Shown here: positions 26,202 through 33,967 of the stretch, piece after piece
Layout: every line of letters starts with the position of its first letter
How positions within the stretch are numbered: position 1 is the first letter of the stretch
Source of the DNA: Kribbella rubisoli
GTDB taxonomy: Bacteria > Actinomycetota > Actinomycetes > Propionibacteriales > Kribbellaceae
NCBI RefSeq assembly: GCF_004217145.1
Contig: NZ_SHKR01000012.1
Location: 806,001-870,000, forward strand
Length of the DNA: 64,000 nt
Reading direction: 5' to 3'
Notes under the pieces: generated by a model
Database searches by the model: none
What the model was told of the DNA's origin: nothing
Seen by the model: the letters and a program-made list of their open reading frames with translations, nothing else
Position numbers and translations under genes: made by a program

Positions 26202-27659
26202 GTGACCAGCCCGGAGACCGAACAACCGCAACGCACGTTCTTCGGTCAACCGCCCGTCCTGGCCAACCTCTTCGGCGTCGAACTCTGGGAACGCTTCTCG
26301 TTCTACGGCATGCAGGGCATCCTGCTCATCTATCTGTACTACACCGCCGAGCGCGGCGGCCTCGGCATCGACGAAGGTACGGCGACCAGCATCGTCGGCG
26401 CGTACGGCGGACTCGTCTACCTCTCCACGATCCTCGGCGCCTGGCTGGCCGACCGGGTGCTCGGTCCGGAGCGCACGCTGTTCTACGCCGCGGTCGTGGT
26501 GATGGCCGGTCATATCGCACTGGCATTGATCCCCGGCCTGGGCGGGGTCGCGGTCGGGCTGGTGCTGATCGCCACCGGCAGCGGCGGCGTGAAGGCGAAC
26601 GCCACCTCGCTGGTCGGGACGCTGTACAGCGAGGACGACGACCGCCGTGACGCCGGATTCTCCCTGTTCTACCTCGGCATCAATCTCGGTGCCTTCGCCG
26701 GACCTCTGCTGACCGGCCTGCTGCAGAAGAACGTCGGCTTCCACTACGGCTTCGGCCTGGCCGCGGCGGGGATGTTCCTCGGCCTGGTCCAGTACGGCGC
26801 CGGCCGTCGTCGCCTGAGCGACGAGGCCCGCCGGGTGCCGAACCCGCTGACCGCCGACGCGCTGCGCCGGGTGCTCATCGGCGCCGCGGTGGCGCTGGTG
26901 GTCGTCGTCGGGATCCTGATCTCCGGCATCCTGCCGGCCGGACGGTACGCGCTCGCGGTCGCGGTCATCAGCGCGCTCGCGGCGATCGCCTACTTCGTCG
27001 TCATTCTCGGCAGCGGCCGGCTGACCGAGGTCGAACGGAGCCGGGTGCTCGCGTTCATCCCGTTGTTCATCGCGAGTGCGGCGTTCTGGTCGCTCTATCA
27101 GCAGCAGTTCACCGTGGTGACCGTCTACTCCGACCAACGGCTCGACCGGAACATCTTCGGCTGGGAGATGCCGGTGTCGTTCGTGCAGTCGATCAACCCG
27201 GTGATGGTGATCATCCTGTCCGGCGTGTTCGCCGCGCTGTGGACGAAACTCGGGCCCCGCCAGCCGTCGACGCCGATCAAGTTCAGCGCCGGGCTGGCGA
27301 TCATGGGCGTTGCCTTCCTGCTGTTCCTGACCATGGCCGGCGGCGGTCCGAACAGCGCGCCGCTGCTCGGACTCACCGGCATCCTGCTGGTCTTCACGAT
27401 CGCCGAGCTACTGCTTTCGCCGGTCGGTCTCTCCTTGTCGACAAAGCTCGCACCCGAGGCGTTCCGCACCCAGATGGTCGCCCTGTTCTTCCTCTCGGTC
27501 GCGCTCGGTACGGCGATGTCCGGCGTACTCGCGAAGCTCTACAGCGCCGAGCACGAGACGCCGTACTTCGGTGTGATCGGCGGGGTCGCGCTGGTATTGG
27601 GCGGGCTGCTCGCGCTGGCGACGCCTGCCATCCGGCGACTCATGCGCGGGGTGCACTGA
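26202..27659 (+). CDS. POT/PTR-family proton-coupled peptide transporter
   Basis: 485 residues, about 12-14 helices. Helix 1 has the ExxER-type motif ELWERFSFYGM used for proton coupling, and GTGSGGVKAN-like sequence (LIATGSGGVKANATSLVG) is the second PTR signature; GFSLFYLGINLGAFAGPLLTG is the third. Imports di- and tripeptides with protons. GTG start after a GGAG-containing leader (CCGAGGAGAGTC). Convergent with an esterase gene, overlapping it by 20 bp. Confidence 0.95.
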   Translation: MTSPETEQPQRTFFGQPPVLANLFGVELWERFSFYGMQGILLIYLYYTAERGGLGIDEGTATSIVGAYGGLVYLSTILGAWLADRVLGPERTLFYAAVVVMAGHIALALIPGLGGVAVGLVLIATGSGGVKANATSLVGTLYSEDDDRRDAGFSLFYLGINLGAFAGPLLTGLLQKNVGFHYGFGLAAAGMFLGLVQYGAGRRRLSDEARRVPNPLTADALRRVLIGAAVALVVVVGILISGILPAGRYALAVAVISALAAIAYFVVILGSGRLTEVERSRVLAFIPLFIASAAFWSLYQQQFTVVTVYSDQRLDRNIFGWEMPVSFVQSINPVMVIILSGVFAALWTKLGPRQPSTPIKFSAGLAIMGVAFLLFLTMAGGGPNSAPLLGLTGILLVFTIAELLLSPVGLSLSTKLAPEAFRTQMVALFFLSVALGTAMSGVLAKLYSAEHETPYFGVIGGVALVLGGLLALATPAIRRLMRGVH

Positions 27660-28542
27660 ACGTCGAACGGAGATCTGCGCCGATCAGCTCGACCGCATGA
27701 CGCCCAGCCGACAGTGCGGCGGGGAAGTTGAGGAACGCGTGCATGGTGTCGGCGTACTCGACCAGCCTGGTTGGTATACCGGCCTCTGCGAGACGGCCGG
27801 CGTAGGCGAGGGCGTCCGGTCGCAGGGAGTCCCGGCCGGCGGCAAGCATGAGGGTCGGTGGGAGGCCCGCGAGCGATTCTGCCTGGAGTGGTACGGCGGT
27901 CGCGGGGATCTCGTTATCGGTCGTGGCGAAGTACCACTCGTGCCAGTCTGCGTCAGGGTGTAGGTCCAGGGTTGGGTAGCAGAGGATCTGGCGATCGGGG
28001 AGTGGGGTGCCTTCGTCCCGCGCCAGCAGGCAGGTGCCGGCGGCAAGTGCTGCGCCCGCACTTTGACCGCCGATGACGATCCGGCCGTCGCCGTTGAGCT
28101 CGGTTGTGTGTTCGCGGATCCACTGCAGGGTCTCGTAGGTGTCGTGAAGTCCTGCTGGATAGGGGTTTTCGGGTGCCAGGCGATAGTTGAGCGAGACAAC
28201 GGTGACGTTGCCGTTGGCAGCGATCCCGGAGGTCGCATACTCGATGTCGCGTAGGTGACCGCCGATGAAACCGCCGCCGTGCAGCCAGAGCACGATCGGC
28301 CGCGGCTGCGTCGCGTACCGGTAGACCCGCGCCTCCAGTGCGCGTCCCGGTAGTTCGATCGTCAGGTCGTCCAACGAAACGCGGGGGTCGGGATGGCCGG
28401 CCAGCGCGGGATCCGGCAGGTCTTCCCGATCCAGAAGCAATGCCTCGTAGGAACCGTCGATCTCGGGCGCGTCGGCCAGCACTTTCAGGAGCGCGTCGGT
28501 TTCCGAGCCGTACTCCGGGCTCTCGATCAGCTCCCGGTTCAT
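27640..28542 (-). CDS. HSL-type alpha/beta hydrolase (esterase)
   Basis: 300 residues. Oxyanion motif HGGGF at 88-92, nucleophile S161 in GGQSAGAAL, an acid in AAGRDSLRPDA and the catalytic His in MHAFLNFPAAL. This is the hormone-sensitive-lipase (family IV) carboxylesterase arrangement; the usual GDSAG is GQSAG here. No signal peptide. First gene... last in order of transcription after the CGNR and DinB-like genes? Its ATG overlaps the DinB-like gene stop by 4 nt, so both form one unit. Confidence 0.92.
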   Translation of the reverse strand: MNRELIESPEYGSETDALLKVLADAPEIDGSYEALLLDREDLPDPALAGHPDPRVSLDDLTIELPGRALEARVYRYATQPRPIVLWLHGGGFIGGHLRDIEYATSGIAANGNVTVVSLNYRLAPENPYPAGLHDTYETLQWIREHTTELNGDGRIVIGGQSAGAALAAGTCLLARDEGTPLPDRQILCYPTLDLHPDADWHEWYFATTDNEIPATAVPLQAESLAGLPPTLMLAAGRDSLRPDALAYAGRLAEAGIPTRLVEYADTMHAFLNFPAALSAGRHAVELIGADLRSTFSAPRA

Positions 28543-29066
28543 GCGGAGACCGGCTGCAGATGGCGGGCCGCGTGGGCGAACATGAACCCGTCCGGCGTCG
28601 TGGATACGTATTCAGCCAGGGCCCCGATCCCGCCGTCGAACCCGGCACCGGTCGTTGGGTCGGCCCACCCCTGGTCGTCGTACTGCTCGATCTCGGCCAG
28701 CATCGCGGCGCCAACGCTGTCGAACCTGTGGAGAACCAGCTCGGACGGGATCCGCCGTCCCGCTTCGACGCCACCCAGGTTGAGCGCTCGGCCGATCTCG
28801 GCGGTCTCCCAGCGGGGGTCGAGGCTCCAGTGCAACCGGCCTGCTTTGGCATCCCGCAGTACGGCGAGGTTGATCTCGTCCCACATCAGCACGTGGGCGA
28901 CCAGGTCGTGCAAGGAGTCGCAGAAGTCCCCGAGCGGGCCGGCGGTCACGTCGTACGGCGCCCGCAGTTCGTCCGCGCTCTTTCCGTCGACCCGGCTCAG
29001 CAGGAGTTCTTGATCCCGGCGGATCATTCCGGCCGCCTGCGCCGGAGTGGTAGTCGGTGTACGCAT
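28539..29066 (-). CDS. DinB-like/ClbS-type four-helix protein
   Basis: 175 residues, all-alpha. The layout RDQELLLSRVDGKSADELRAPYD...HDLVAHVLMWDEINLAVLRDAKAG resembles the DinB/mycothiol-dependent maleylpyruvate isomerase superfamily, with possible metal-binding histidines in HDLVAH and a C-terminal FAHAARHL. ATG at 29066; the frame is open further upstream through the CGNR gene. Function unknown; co-transcribed with the downstream esterase. Confidence 0.7.
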   Translation of the reverse strand: MRTPTTTPAQAAGMIRRDQELLLSRVDGKSADELRAPYDVTAGPLGDFCDSLHDLVAHVLMWDEINLAVLRDAKAGRLHWSLDPRWETAEIGRALNLGGVEAGRRIPSELVLHRFDSVGAAMLAEIEQYDDQGWADPTTGAGFDGGIGALAEYVSTTPDGFMFAHAARHLQPVSA

Positions 29067-29119
29067 GCCGACAATCAACCAGCCGGACTGCTCACGCCCT
29101 GGTGGATTGCGCGAACTTC

Positions 29120-29647
29120 TCAATCCGTCGCGCGGTACGTCGCCATCTTGGCGCGGGCGCCGCAGGTGTTCATCGAGCACCACCGGCGTTGTCCGGCGCG
29201 GCTCGTGTCGACGAAGAGCAAGGAACAATCGTCGGATGCGCAGACCCGGATCCGCTCGGCCAGCGGTCCGGTGAGCAGGTCGACGGCGTCCCGCGCCAGC
29301 CTGGTGAGCAGCTCCGGGACGTCGGTCAGGTCAGTGGCCACGCGGCGGTCCGGGGTCAGGCGCGGGCCGGCGAGTGGGCGGCTGCTCCACTGGTTGACCA
29401 CCTCGAGGTCGGCGGGGAGCGTCGCGCCGGTGAAGAGCCGGTAGAGCGCCTCGCGGAGCTGGATTGCTTGTTCACGCGTGCGACGCGAGACCGGCACCTC
29501 GTCGTTGGTGAGACCCGCCTCGCGGAACCAGCGAGCGAGATCCGCCGGCTCCGGCATGCGCTCGAACGGTGCCTGCTCCCGCTTGCCCACTGTCGCGGTG
29601 AAGTCGACAGACGGCCGGCCGGCGACCCAGGTGAAGCGCGTGTTCAT
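29120..29647 (-). CDS. CGNR zinc-finger putative regulator
   Basis: 175 residues. The N-terminal ABATE-like stress-sensor region is followed by the CGNR zinc finger with C136, C141, C157 and C162; the name-giving motif is CGAR here (C162-R165). Such proteins are thought to be transcription factors. Divergent from a ketopantoate-reductase-like gene with a 23-bp palindrome in the 54-bp gap. It may also drive the DinB-like and esterase genes, which begin 53 bp downstream. Confidence 0.85.
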   Translation of the reverse strand: MNTRFTWVAGRPSVDFTATVGKREQAPFERMPEPADLARWFREAGLTNDEVPVSRRTREQAIQLREALYRLFTGATLPADLEVVNQWSSRPLAGPRLTPDRRVATDLTDVPELLTRLARDAVDLLTGPLAERIRVCASDDCSLLFVDTSRAGQRRWCSMNTCGARAKMATYRATD

Positions 29648-29666
29648 GGTCGTAGCCTATCATTTG

Positions 29667-29689
29667 TGTTACCAGTTAAACCGGTAACA
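29667..29689. promoter_or_regulatory. Palindromic operator in CGNR/reductase divergent region
   Basis: 23-bp palindrome of the form TGTTACC-N-GTT-N-AAC-N-GGTAACA with only the three N positions unpaired. It starts 20 bp upstream of the CGNR gene and ends 12 bp before the reductase GTG. A good candidate for the CGNR protein's binding site. Confidence 0.65.
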
Positions 29690-29701
29690 AGGGAGCAGCT
29701 T

Positions 29702-30619
29702 GTGAGGATCGGGATCGTCGGCGCGGGCGGCGTCGGTGGGTACTTCGGCGCGCGGCTGGCCGCGGCGGGGCAGGACGTCGGGTTCGTGGCGCGGGGCAAG
29801 CACCTCGAGGCGCTGAGGTCGGACGGGTTGGTCGTGCGTAGCCCTGCCGGCGATCTCCAGTTGCCGGTGCAGGCCACGAGCGAGCCGGCCGAGCTCGGCG
29901 TGGTCGACTACGTTCTGGTCAGCGTGAAGACCTGGCAGTTGTCCGAGGCGGTCGACTCGATCCAGCCGCTCGTCGGTCCGGATACTGCGATCGTCACGGT
30001 GCAGAACGGCGTGGAGGCACCGGACCAGGTCGCCGAGTCGTTCGGGCGGGACGCGGTACTGCCCGGTGCGGCCGAGGTTATCGCGTACGTCGACGGCCCG
30101 GGGATCATCCGGCACCTCGGCAGCGGCAAGCTGACGTTCGCCGAGTGGGACAACCGGCAGTCCTCGCGCGCTGACTCGCTCCAGGAGGCCTTCGCCTCCG
30201 CCGGGCTGCAAGCCGTTGTTTCGGAGGACATCTGGGCCGCGCTCTGGACCAAGTTCCTCTCGGTCGTCCCGAGCGGCGGCCTCGGCACCGCGACCGGCGC
30301 CGGCTACGGCGTACTCCGCACCCACCCGGCCGCCCGGCAACTCCTCACCGACGCCACCACCGAGATCCGCGACGTCGCCGTTGCCCGAGGCATCCACCTC
30401 GCCGAGGACGTCGTACCCCGCACCCTCGCCTGGATCGACGGCCTCCCAGCCGACGGCACCACCTCCCTCCAACGCGACCTCATCGCCGCCCGCCCTTCCG
30501 AGCTCGATGCCTGGACCGGCGCGGTAGTCCGCCTGGGCAACGAGGCAGGCGTCCCCACACCGGTCAACACGTTCCTCTACAACCTGGCCACCACCAGAGC
30601 CTTCGCCGCAGGCAACTAG
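29702..30619 (+). CDS. Ketopantoate reductase family (ApbA/PanE) oxidoreductase
   Basis: 305 residues. N-terminal GAGGVGGYFGARLAAAGQDVGFVARG is the NADP-binding signature, followed by VSVKTWQLSEAV with the catalytic Lys, and a helical C-terminal domain with WTKFLSVVPSG. Reduces 2-ketopantoate or another 2-oxoacid. In a non-biosynthetic context and under a CGNR-type regulator, it may be a dehydrogenase of other substrates. GTG start after AAGGGAG; the frame itself is open far upstream. Confidence 0.9.
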   Translation: MRIGIVGAGGVGGYFGARLAAAGQDVGFVARGKHLEALRSDGLVVRSPAGDLQLPVQATSEPAELGVVDYVLVSVKTWQLSEAVDSIQPLVGPDTAIVTVQNGVEAPDQVAESFGRDAVLPGAAEVIAYVDGPGIIRHLGSGKLTFAEWDNRQSSRADSLQEAFASAGLQAVVSEDIWAALWTKFLSVVPSGGLGTATGAGYGVLRTHPAARQLLTDATTEIRDVAVARGIHLAEDVVPRTLAWIDGLPADGTTSLQRDLIAARPSELDAWTGAVVRLGNEAGVPTPVNTFLYNLATTRAFAAGN

Positions 30620-30655
30620 CCCCTGGGTACGCCGTACTCGCGCAGCTCGGTGCGG

Positions 30656-31003
30656 CTACTCCAGACCGAGGCTGGTGAGGACGTCCATCACTGAGCGCTT
30701 CGGCGGGGCAGCAGAGACGAGCCCGCGGATGCAGCCGGTCATCACCATTCGGAAGTACGCCTCGGAGCTGATCTGCGGGAGCTCCTGGTGTGCCGCGAGC
30801 AGCAGCTCGTCGGTGGCGAGCAGGGCGTAGACCTTCTCGAGTTCGCGGCGATGCGGACCCTCGAAGTACGGGCGATGCCGCTCCTCGGCAGCCGTCAGGT
30901 TGATCGCGAGCGAGGCCACGGTGCCTGACATCAGTACGGCGCCTGCCGGGGTGTAGCCGCGCCGGCCGAGCGCCTCGATCGCCGGTACAGCGCGGCCCCG
31001 CAC
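30656..31003 (-). pseudogene. TetR-family C-terminal remnant
   Basis: 115 codons matching only the ligand-binding half of a TetR/AcrR-type regulator (VPAIEALGRRGYTPAGAVLMSGTVASLAIN...). The DNA-binding half is absent: upstream of 31003 the frame meets an 87-bp perfect-armed hairpin (31010-31096) and then GC-rich tandem repeats. The apparent GTG start has no Shine-Dalgarno. Best read as a gene whose 5' part was lost or displaced at the repeat. A short stand-alone protein cannot be excluded. Confidence 0.6.
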
Positions 31004-31009
31004 CCGTTC

Positions 31010-31096
31010 GTCTCAGGGGTCAACCCCGGAGCTTGCCGCTTCGCACCCCGTATGGAGGGGGTAGAACCGGCAAACTCCGGGGTTGACCCCTGAGAC
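31010..31096. repeat. 87-bp hairpin with 22-bp perfect arms
   Basis: Arm 31010-31031 is the exact reverse complement of 31075-31096 (GTCTCAGGGGTCAACCCCGG...), and after one mismatch TTGCCG (31033-31038) pairs with CGGCAA (31068-31073); a shorter stem continues inward. One more C-G pair closes at 31009/31097. Placed at the broken 5' end of a tetR remnant. It may be an insertion, a relic of one, or an unusually strong terminator. Confidence 0.85.
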
Positions 31097-31146
31097 GTCC
31101 GCCGGGGGCGGCGACGGCAAGGCGGGGGCGTCGAGCGGCGGGGCGG

Positions 31147-31290
31147 CGGGGGTAGGGCTGGATGGGGTGAGAGGCGGGGTGTCGGCGGTAGGGCTGGATG
31201 CGCCGAGGGGCGGGGCGTCGGCGGTAGGGCTGGATGGGCCGAGGGGGCCGGGCGGCGAGGGGCGGCGGCGGTAGGGCTGGTTGGGGCGCG
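31147..31290. repeat. GC-rich tandem repeat, 36-bp period
   Basis: GGTAGGGCTGGATGSG units begin at about 31151, 31187 and 31223 (36-bp steps) with a fourth at 31270. In the + frame this reads as a 12-residue repeat (AVGLDxPRGGxS), but there is no convincing gene around it. The block starts right after the marR stop. Confidence 0.8.
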
Positions 31291-31292
31291 GC

Positions 31293-31718
31293 TCAGTCGT
31301 TGGCGAGGCGTTGGAGGAGGTGGGCGAGGACCTGCTGCTCCTCGGGGGTGAGGCGGGACAACTGGCTGACCATGACGTCCCGGCGCTTCTCGCGGAGGGT
31401 GTTGAGGATCTGGCGGCCGTTGGGGGTGAGGTCGACGAGGGTGGCGCGGCGGTCGTGGGGGTCCGGTTGGCGTTCGACCAGGCCGGCCGCTTCGAGGTCG
31501 TCGACGACGGAGGTGGCTGAGCGCGGGACGATGCCGAGCTGGGCGGCCAGTTCGCTCAGGCGGAGGGCCCGGTCCGCGCGGTCGAGCGTCCGCAGTACGC
31601 GGAACTGCCCGTGGGTGACGCTCTCCCCGAAACCCTCCCGCGAAGCCCGCCGCTGCCGCCGGACAATCCCGTCCAGCAACGCGGCGATCTGTTCCGCAGC
31701 ATCATCCGGCCCATGCAT
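31293..31718 (-). CDS. MarR-family regulator linked to ABC exporter
   Basis: 141 residues: winged helix LRLSELAAQLGIVPRSATSVVDDLEAAGLVERQPDPHDRRATLVDLT, with the DxRR wing. Divergent from an ABC multidrug exporter across 291 bp that holds a 165-bp hairpin element and an operator-like palindrome; this is the common MarR-ABC resistance arrangement. Its own leader would contain the whole hairpin if transcription starts near the operator. Confidence 0.92.
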   Translation of the reverse strand: MHGPDDAAEQIAALLDGIVRRQRRASREGFGESVTHGQFRVLRTLDRADRALRLSELAAQLGIVPRSATSVVDDLEAAGLVERQPDPHDRRATLVDLTPNGRQILNTLREKRRDVMVSQLSRLTPEEQQVLAHLLQRLAND

Positions 31719-31729
31719 GAGCAGAGCTT

Positions 31730-31894
31730 AGGTCCTGTCTGGTGATCCAGCGCCTACTGCGGGGCACTCGGCACGGCACCTCGCCGCACGGGTGCAAAGG
31801 GAACGATGCTCCGCATCGACCCCTTCGCCCCCGCGCGCCGATGCACCGCACCGAGCACCTCCTCGCTACGGCGCTGGATCACCAGACAGAACCT
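31730..31894 (-). repeat. 165-bp long inverted repeat in marR leader
   Basis: Terminal arms of 24 bp (31730-31753 and 31871-31894; AGGTYCTGTCTGGTGATCCA...) differ at one base, and the inner 47-bp arms are also complementary with 13 differences around a CGATGC-TCC-GCATCG tip. Of the 14 differences, the ten transitions are all C or A in the left arm against T or G in the reverse complement of the right, so they form G-U pairs only in the leftward RNA. Flanked by TTA and TAG, so a MITE-like origin is possible. Confidence 0.8.
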
Positions 31895-31950
31895 AGTGGC
31901 GCGCGGCCCGTAGGGCCGTCGCGCATGCCAGGGAACAAGGAGGGATCTTG

Positions 31951-31979
31951 TGAGGTTGTCTCATAGTGAGTTAACCTCA
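31951..31979. promoter_or_regulatory. MarR operator candidate upstream of ABC exporter
   Basis: TGAGGTT-N15-AACCTCA with CTCA-N3-TGAG nested in its centre, 30 bp before the exporter ATG; a TATAAC-like -10 sequence follows at once (31981-31986). Position suits repression of the exporter by the divergent MarR. Confidence 0.6.
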
Positions 31980-32009
31980 GTATAACTGTTCCCTGCCGAA
32001 AGGGTCTGT

Positions 32010-33902
32010 ATGTCACAGATTTCTGGACTTCCCGGCGGGGGAGGCGGCGGCGGGCGTGCGATGCGCTCGCTGATGAAAGACTCCTCCGTTCGTCACCACA
32101 AGCTGTCCGCCGGCACGCTCCGGCGGATTCTCGGGTTTGCCCGTCCGTACCGCGGCTACCTTGCCTTCTTCCTCGTACTCGTCGCGTTCGACGCCGGGAC
32201 CGGTGCGGTCACCCCGCTGCTGTTCCGCGCGATCATCGACAAGGGGATCGTCCCGGGCCACGCCCAGGTCGTCGTCTGGCTCGCCTTCGTCGTCGCCATG
32301 CTGGCGGTCGCGAACAGCGCGATCACCCTCGGCGAGCGCTGGTTCTCCGCTCGCATCGGTGAGGGTCTCGTCTACGACCTCCGCACCGCCGTCTTCGATC
32401 ACGTGCAGCAACTGCCTGTCGCCTTCTTCAGCCGGACGCAGACCGGCGCCCTGATCCAGCGGCTCAACGGTGACGTCCTCGGCGCCCAGCAGGCCTTCAC
32501 CTCGACGCTGTCGAACGTCGTCAGCAACCTGCTCAGCGTCGCCCTCGTCCTCGCCGCGATGTTCGTGATGTCGTGGCAGATCACCCTGCTCGCCCTCGTC
32601 GTCATGCCCCTGTTCGTCATCCCGGCCCGGCTCCTCGCCGGCAAGTTGCGTGAGGCAACCGCCGAGACGTACAAGCTCAACGCCACGATGGCCCAGACGA
32701 TGACCGAGCGCTTCAACGTCGCTGGTGCGGTGCTGGCCAAGGTCTTCGGCCGGACCCAGGACTCGTCGCGTGACTTCGCCGGCAAGGCTGCCCGCGTCCG
32801 CGACATCGGCGTCACCACGGCCATGTACGGCAGCATCTTTCGCGTCTCGCTCACCTTGGTCGCCGCTCTCGCGGTCGCCCTCGTGTACGGCGTCGGCGGC
32901 GTCTTCGCGGTAGAAGGTGCCCTCGGCATCGGTACGGTCGTTGCCCTGACGGCGTACCTGAACCGCCTGTACGGCCCGCTGACCGCGCTGTCCAACATCC
33001 AGGTCGATGTGATGACCACACTGGTCAGCTTCGAGCGGGTGCTCGAGGTCCTCGACCTCCCGCCGATGGTTGCCGATCGCAAGGATGCGCGCGAGCTGCC
33101 GCCGACCGTCGAGCCGTCGATCGAGTTCGACCACGTGTCGTTCCACTACCCGTCCGCCCAGGAGGTATCGCTCGCTTCGCTCGAGTCGGTCGCGACGCTG
33201 TCGGCCGAGACCGGTGAAGAGGTCCTCAAGGACGTCACGTTCACCGTCGAGCCCGGCCAACTGGTCGCCGTCGTCGGCCCGTCCGGTGCCGGCAAGTCGA
33301 CGCTGTCCTCGCTCGTCTCCCGCATGTACGACGCAACCGGCGGAGCCGTCCTCGTCGGCGGTCACGACGTACGCGAAGTCACGCAGAGCTCGCTCCGCGC
33401 GGCGATCGGCGTCGTCACCCAGGACTCGCACATGTACCACGACACGATCCGCGCCAACCTGCTCCTGGCCCGCCCGGATGCCACCGACGACGAACTGCGG
33501 CAGGCGCTCGAAGGCGCGCAGATCGCGACGCTCGTCAACAGCCTGCCCGACGGCCTCGACACCGTGGTCGGCGATCGCGGCTACCGGCTGTCCGGTGGTG
33601 AGCGCCAGCGCCTCGCGATTGCCCGGCTGCTGCTCAAGTCCCCGTCGATCGTCATCCTCGACGAGGCGACCGCCCACCTCGACTCCGAGTCGGAGGCCGC
33701 GGTCCAGGCCGCACTGGCCAACGCGCTGGTCGGCCGTACGTCGCTCGTCATCGCGCACCGGCTGTCGACGATCCGCAACGCCGACGTCATCCTCGTCCTC
33801 GACGAGGGCCGCATCCGCGAACGCGGCACCCACGACGAACTCCTCGCCGCAGGCGGCCTGTACGCCGACCTGTACGCAACGCAGTTCGCCAAGGCGGCTT
33901 AG
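32010..33902 (+). CDS. ABC multidrug exporter, half-transporter
   Basis: 630 residues: Gly-rich start, six-helix transmembrane domain (about 45-330) and ATPase domain (about 370-625). Walker A GPSGAGKST, signature LSGGERQ, Walker B SIVILDEAT and the H-loop IAHRLST are all intact, so it should be active, probably as a homodimer or with a partner encoded elsewhere. An inserted stretch between the first strand and Walker A (SAQEVSLASLESVATLSAETGEE) lengthens the nucleotide domain. Under the divergent MarR, hence probably drug- or lipid-export. Confidence 0.94.
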   Translation: MSQISGLPGGGGGGGRAMRSLMKDSSVRHHKLSAGTLRRILGFARPYRGYLAFFLVLVAFDAGTGAVTPLLFRAIIDKGIVPGHAQVVVWLAFVVAMLAVANSAITLGERWFSARIGEGLVYDLRTAVFDHVQQLPVAFFSRTQTGALIQRLNGDVLGAQQAFTSTLSNVVSNLLSVALVLAAMFVMSWQITLLALVVMPLFVIPARLLAGKLREATAETYKLNATMAQTMTERFNVAGAVLAKVFGRTQDSSRDFAGKAARVRDIGVTTAMYGSIFRVSLTLVAALAVALVYGVGGVFAVEGALGIGTVVALTAYLNRLYGPLTALSNIQVDVMTTLVSFERVLEVLDLPPMVADRKDARELPPTVEPSIEFDHVSFHYPSAQEVSLASLESVATLSAETGEEVLKDVTFTVEPGQLVAVVGPSGAGKSTLSSLVSRMYDATGGAVLVGGHDVREVTQSSLRAAIGVVTQDSHMYHDTIRANLLLARPDATDDELRQALEGAQIATLVNSLPDGLDTVVGDRGYRLSGGERQRLAIARLLLKSPSIVILDEATAHLDSESEAAVQAALANALVGRTSLVIAHRLSTIRNADVILVLDEGRIRERGTHDELLAAGGLYADLYATQFAKAA

Positions 33903-33967
33903 GCAGGCCCTGACCGCCAGTTGGACCCCCGTCGCGTGGCGGCACGCGCTCGGGGGAGGATCAGCGC

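Noticed and set aside
31147..31290. Possible CRISPR-like array
   Set aside because: The units are contiguous tandem repeats without spacers, and there are no cas genes.
31959..31972. TCTCATAGTGAGT, similar to the TCTCA-N3-TGAGA sites of the prm locus
   Set aside because: It is the core of a larger palindrome between marR and the ABC exporter, one half-site differs, and the context is unrelated; treated as a MarR site.
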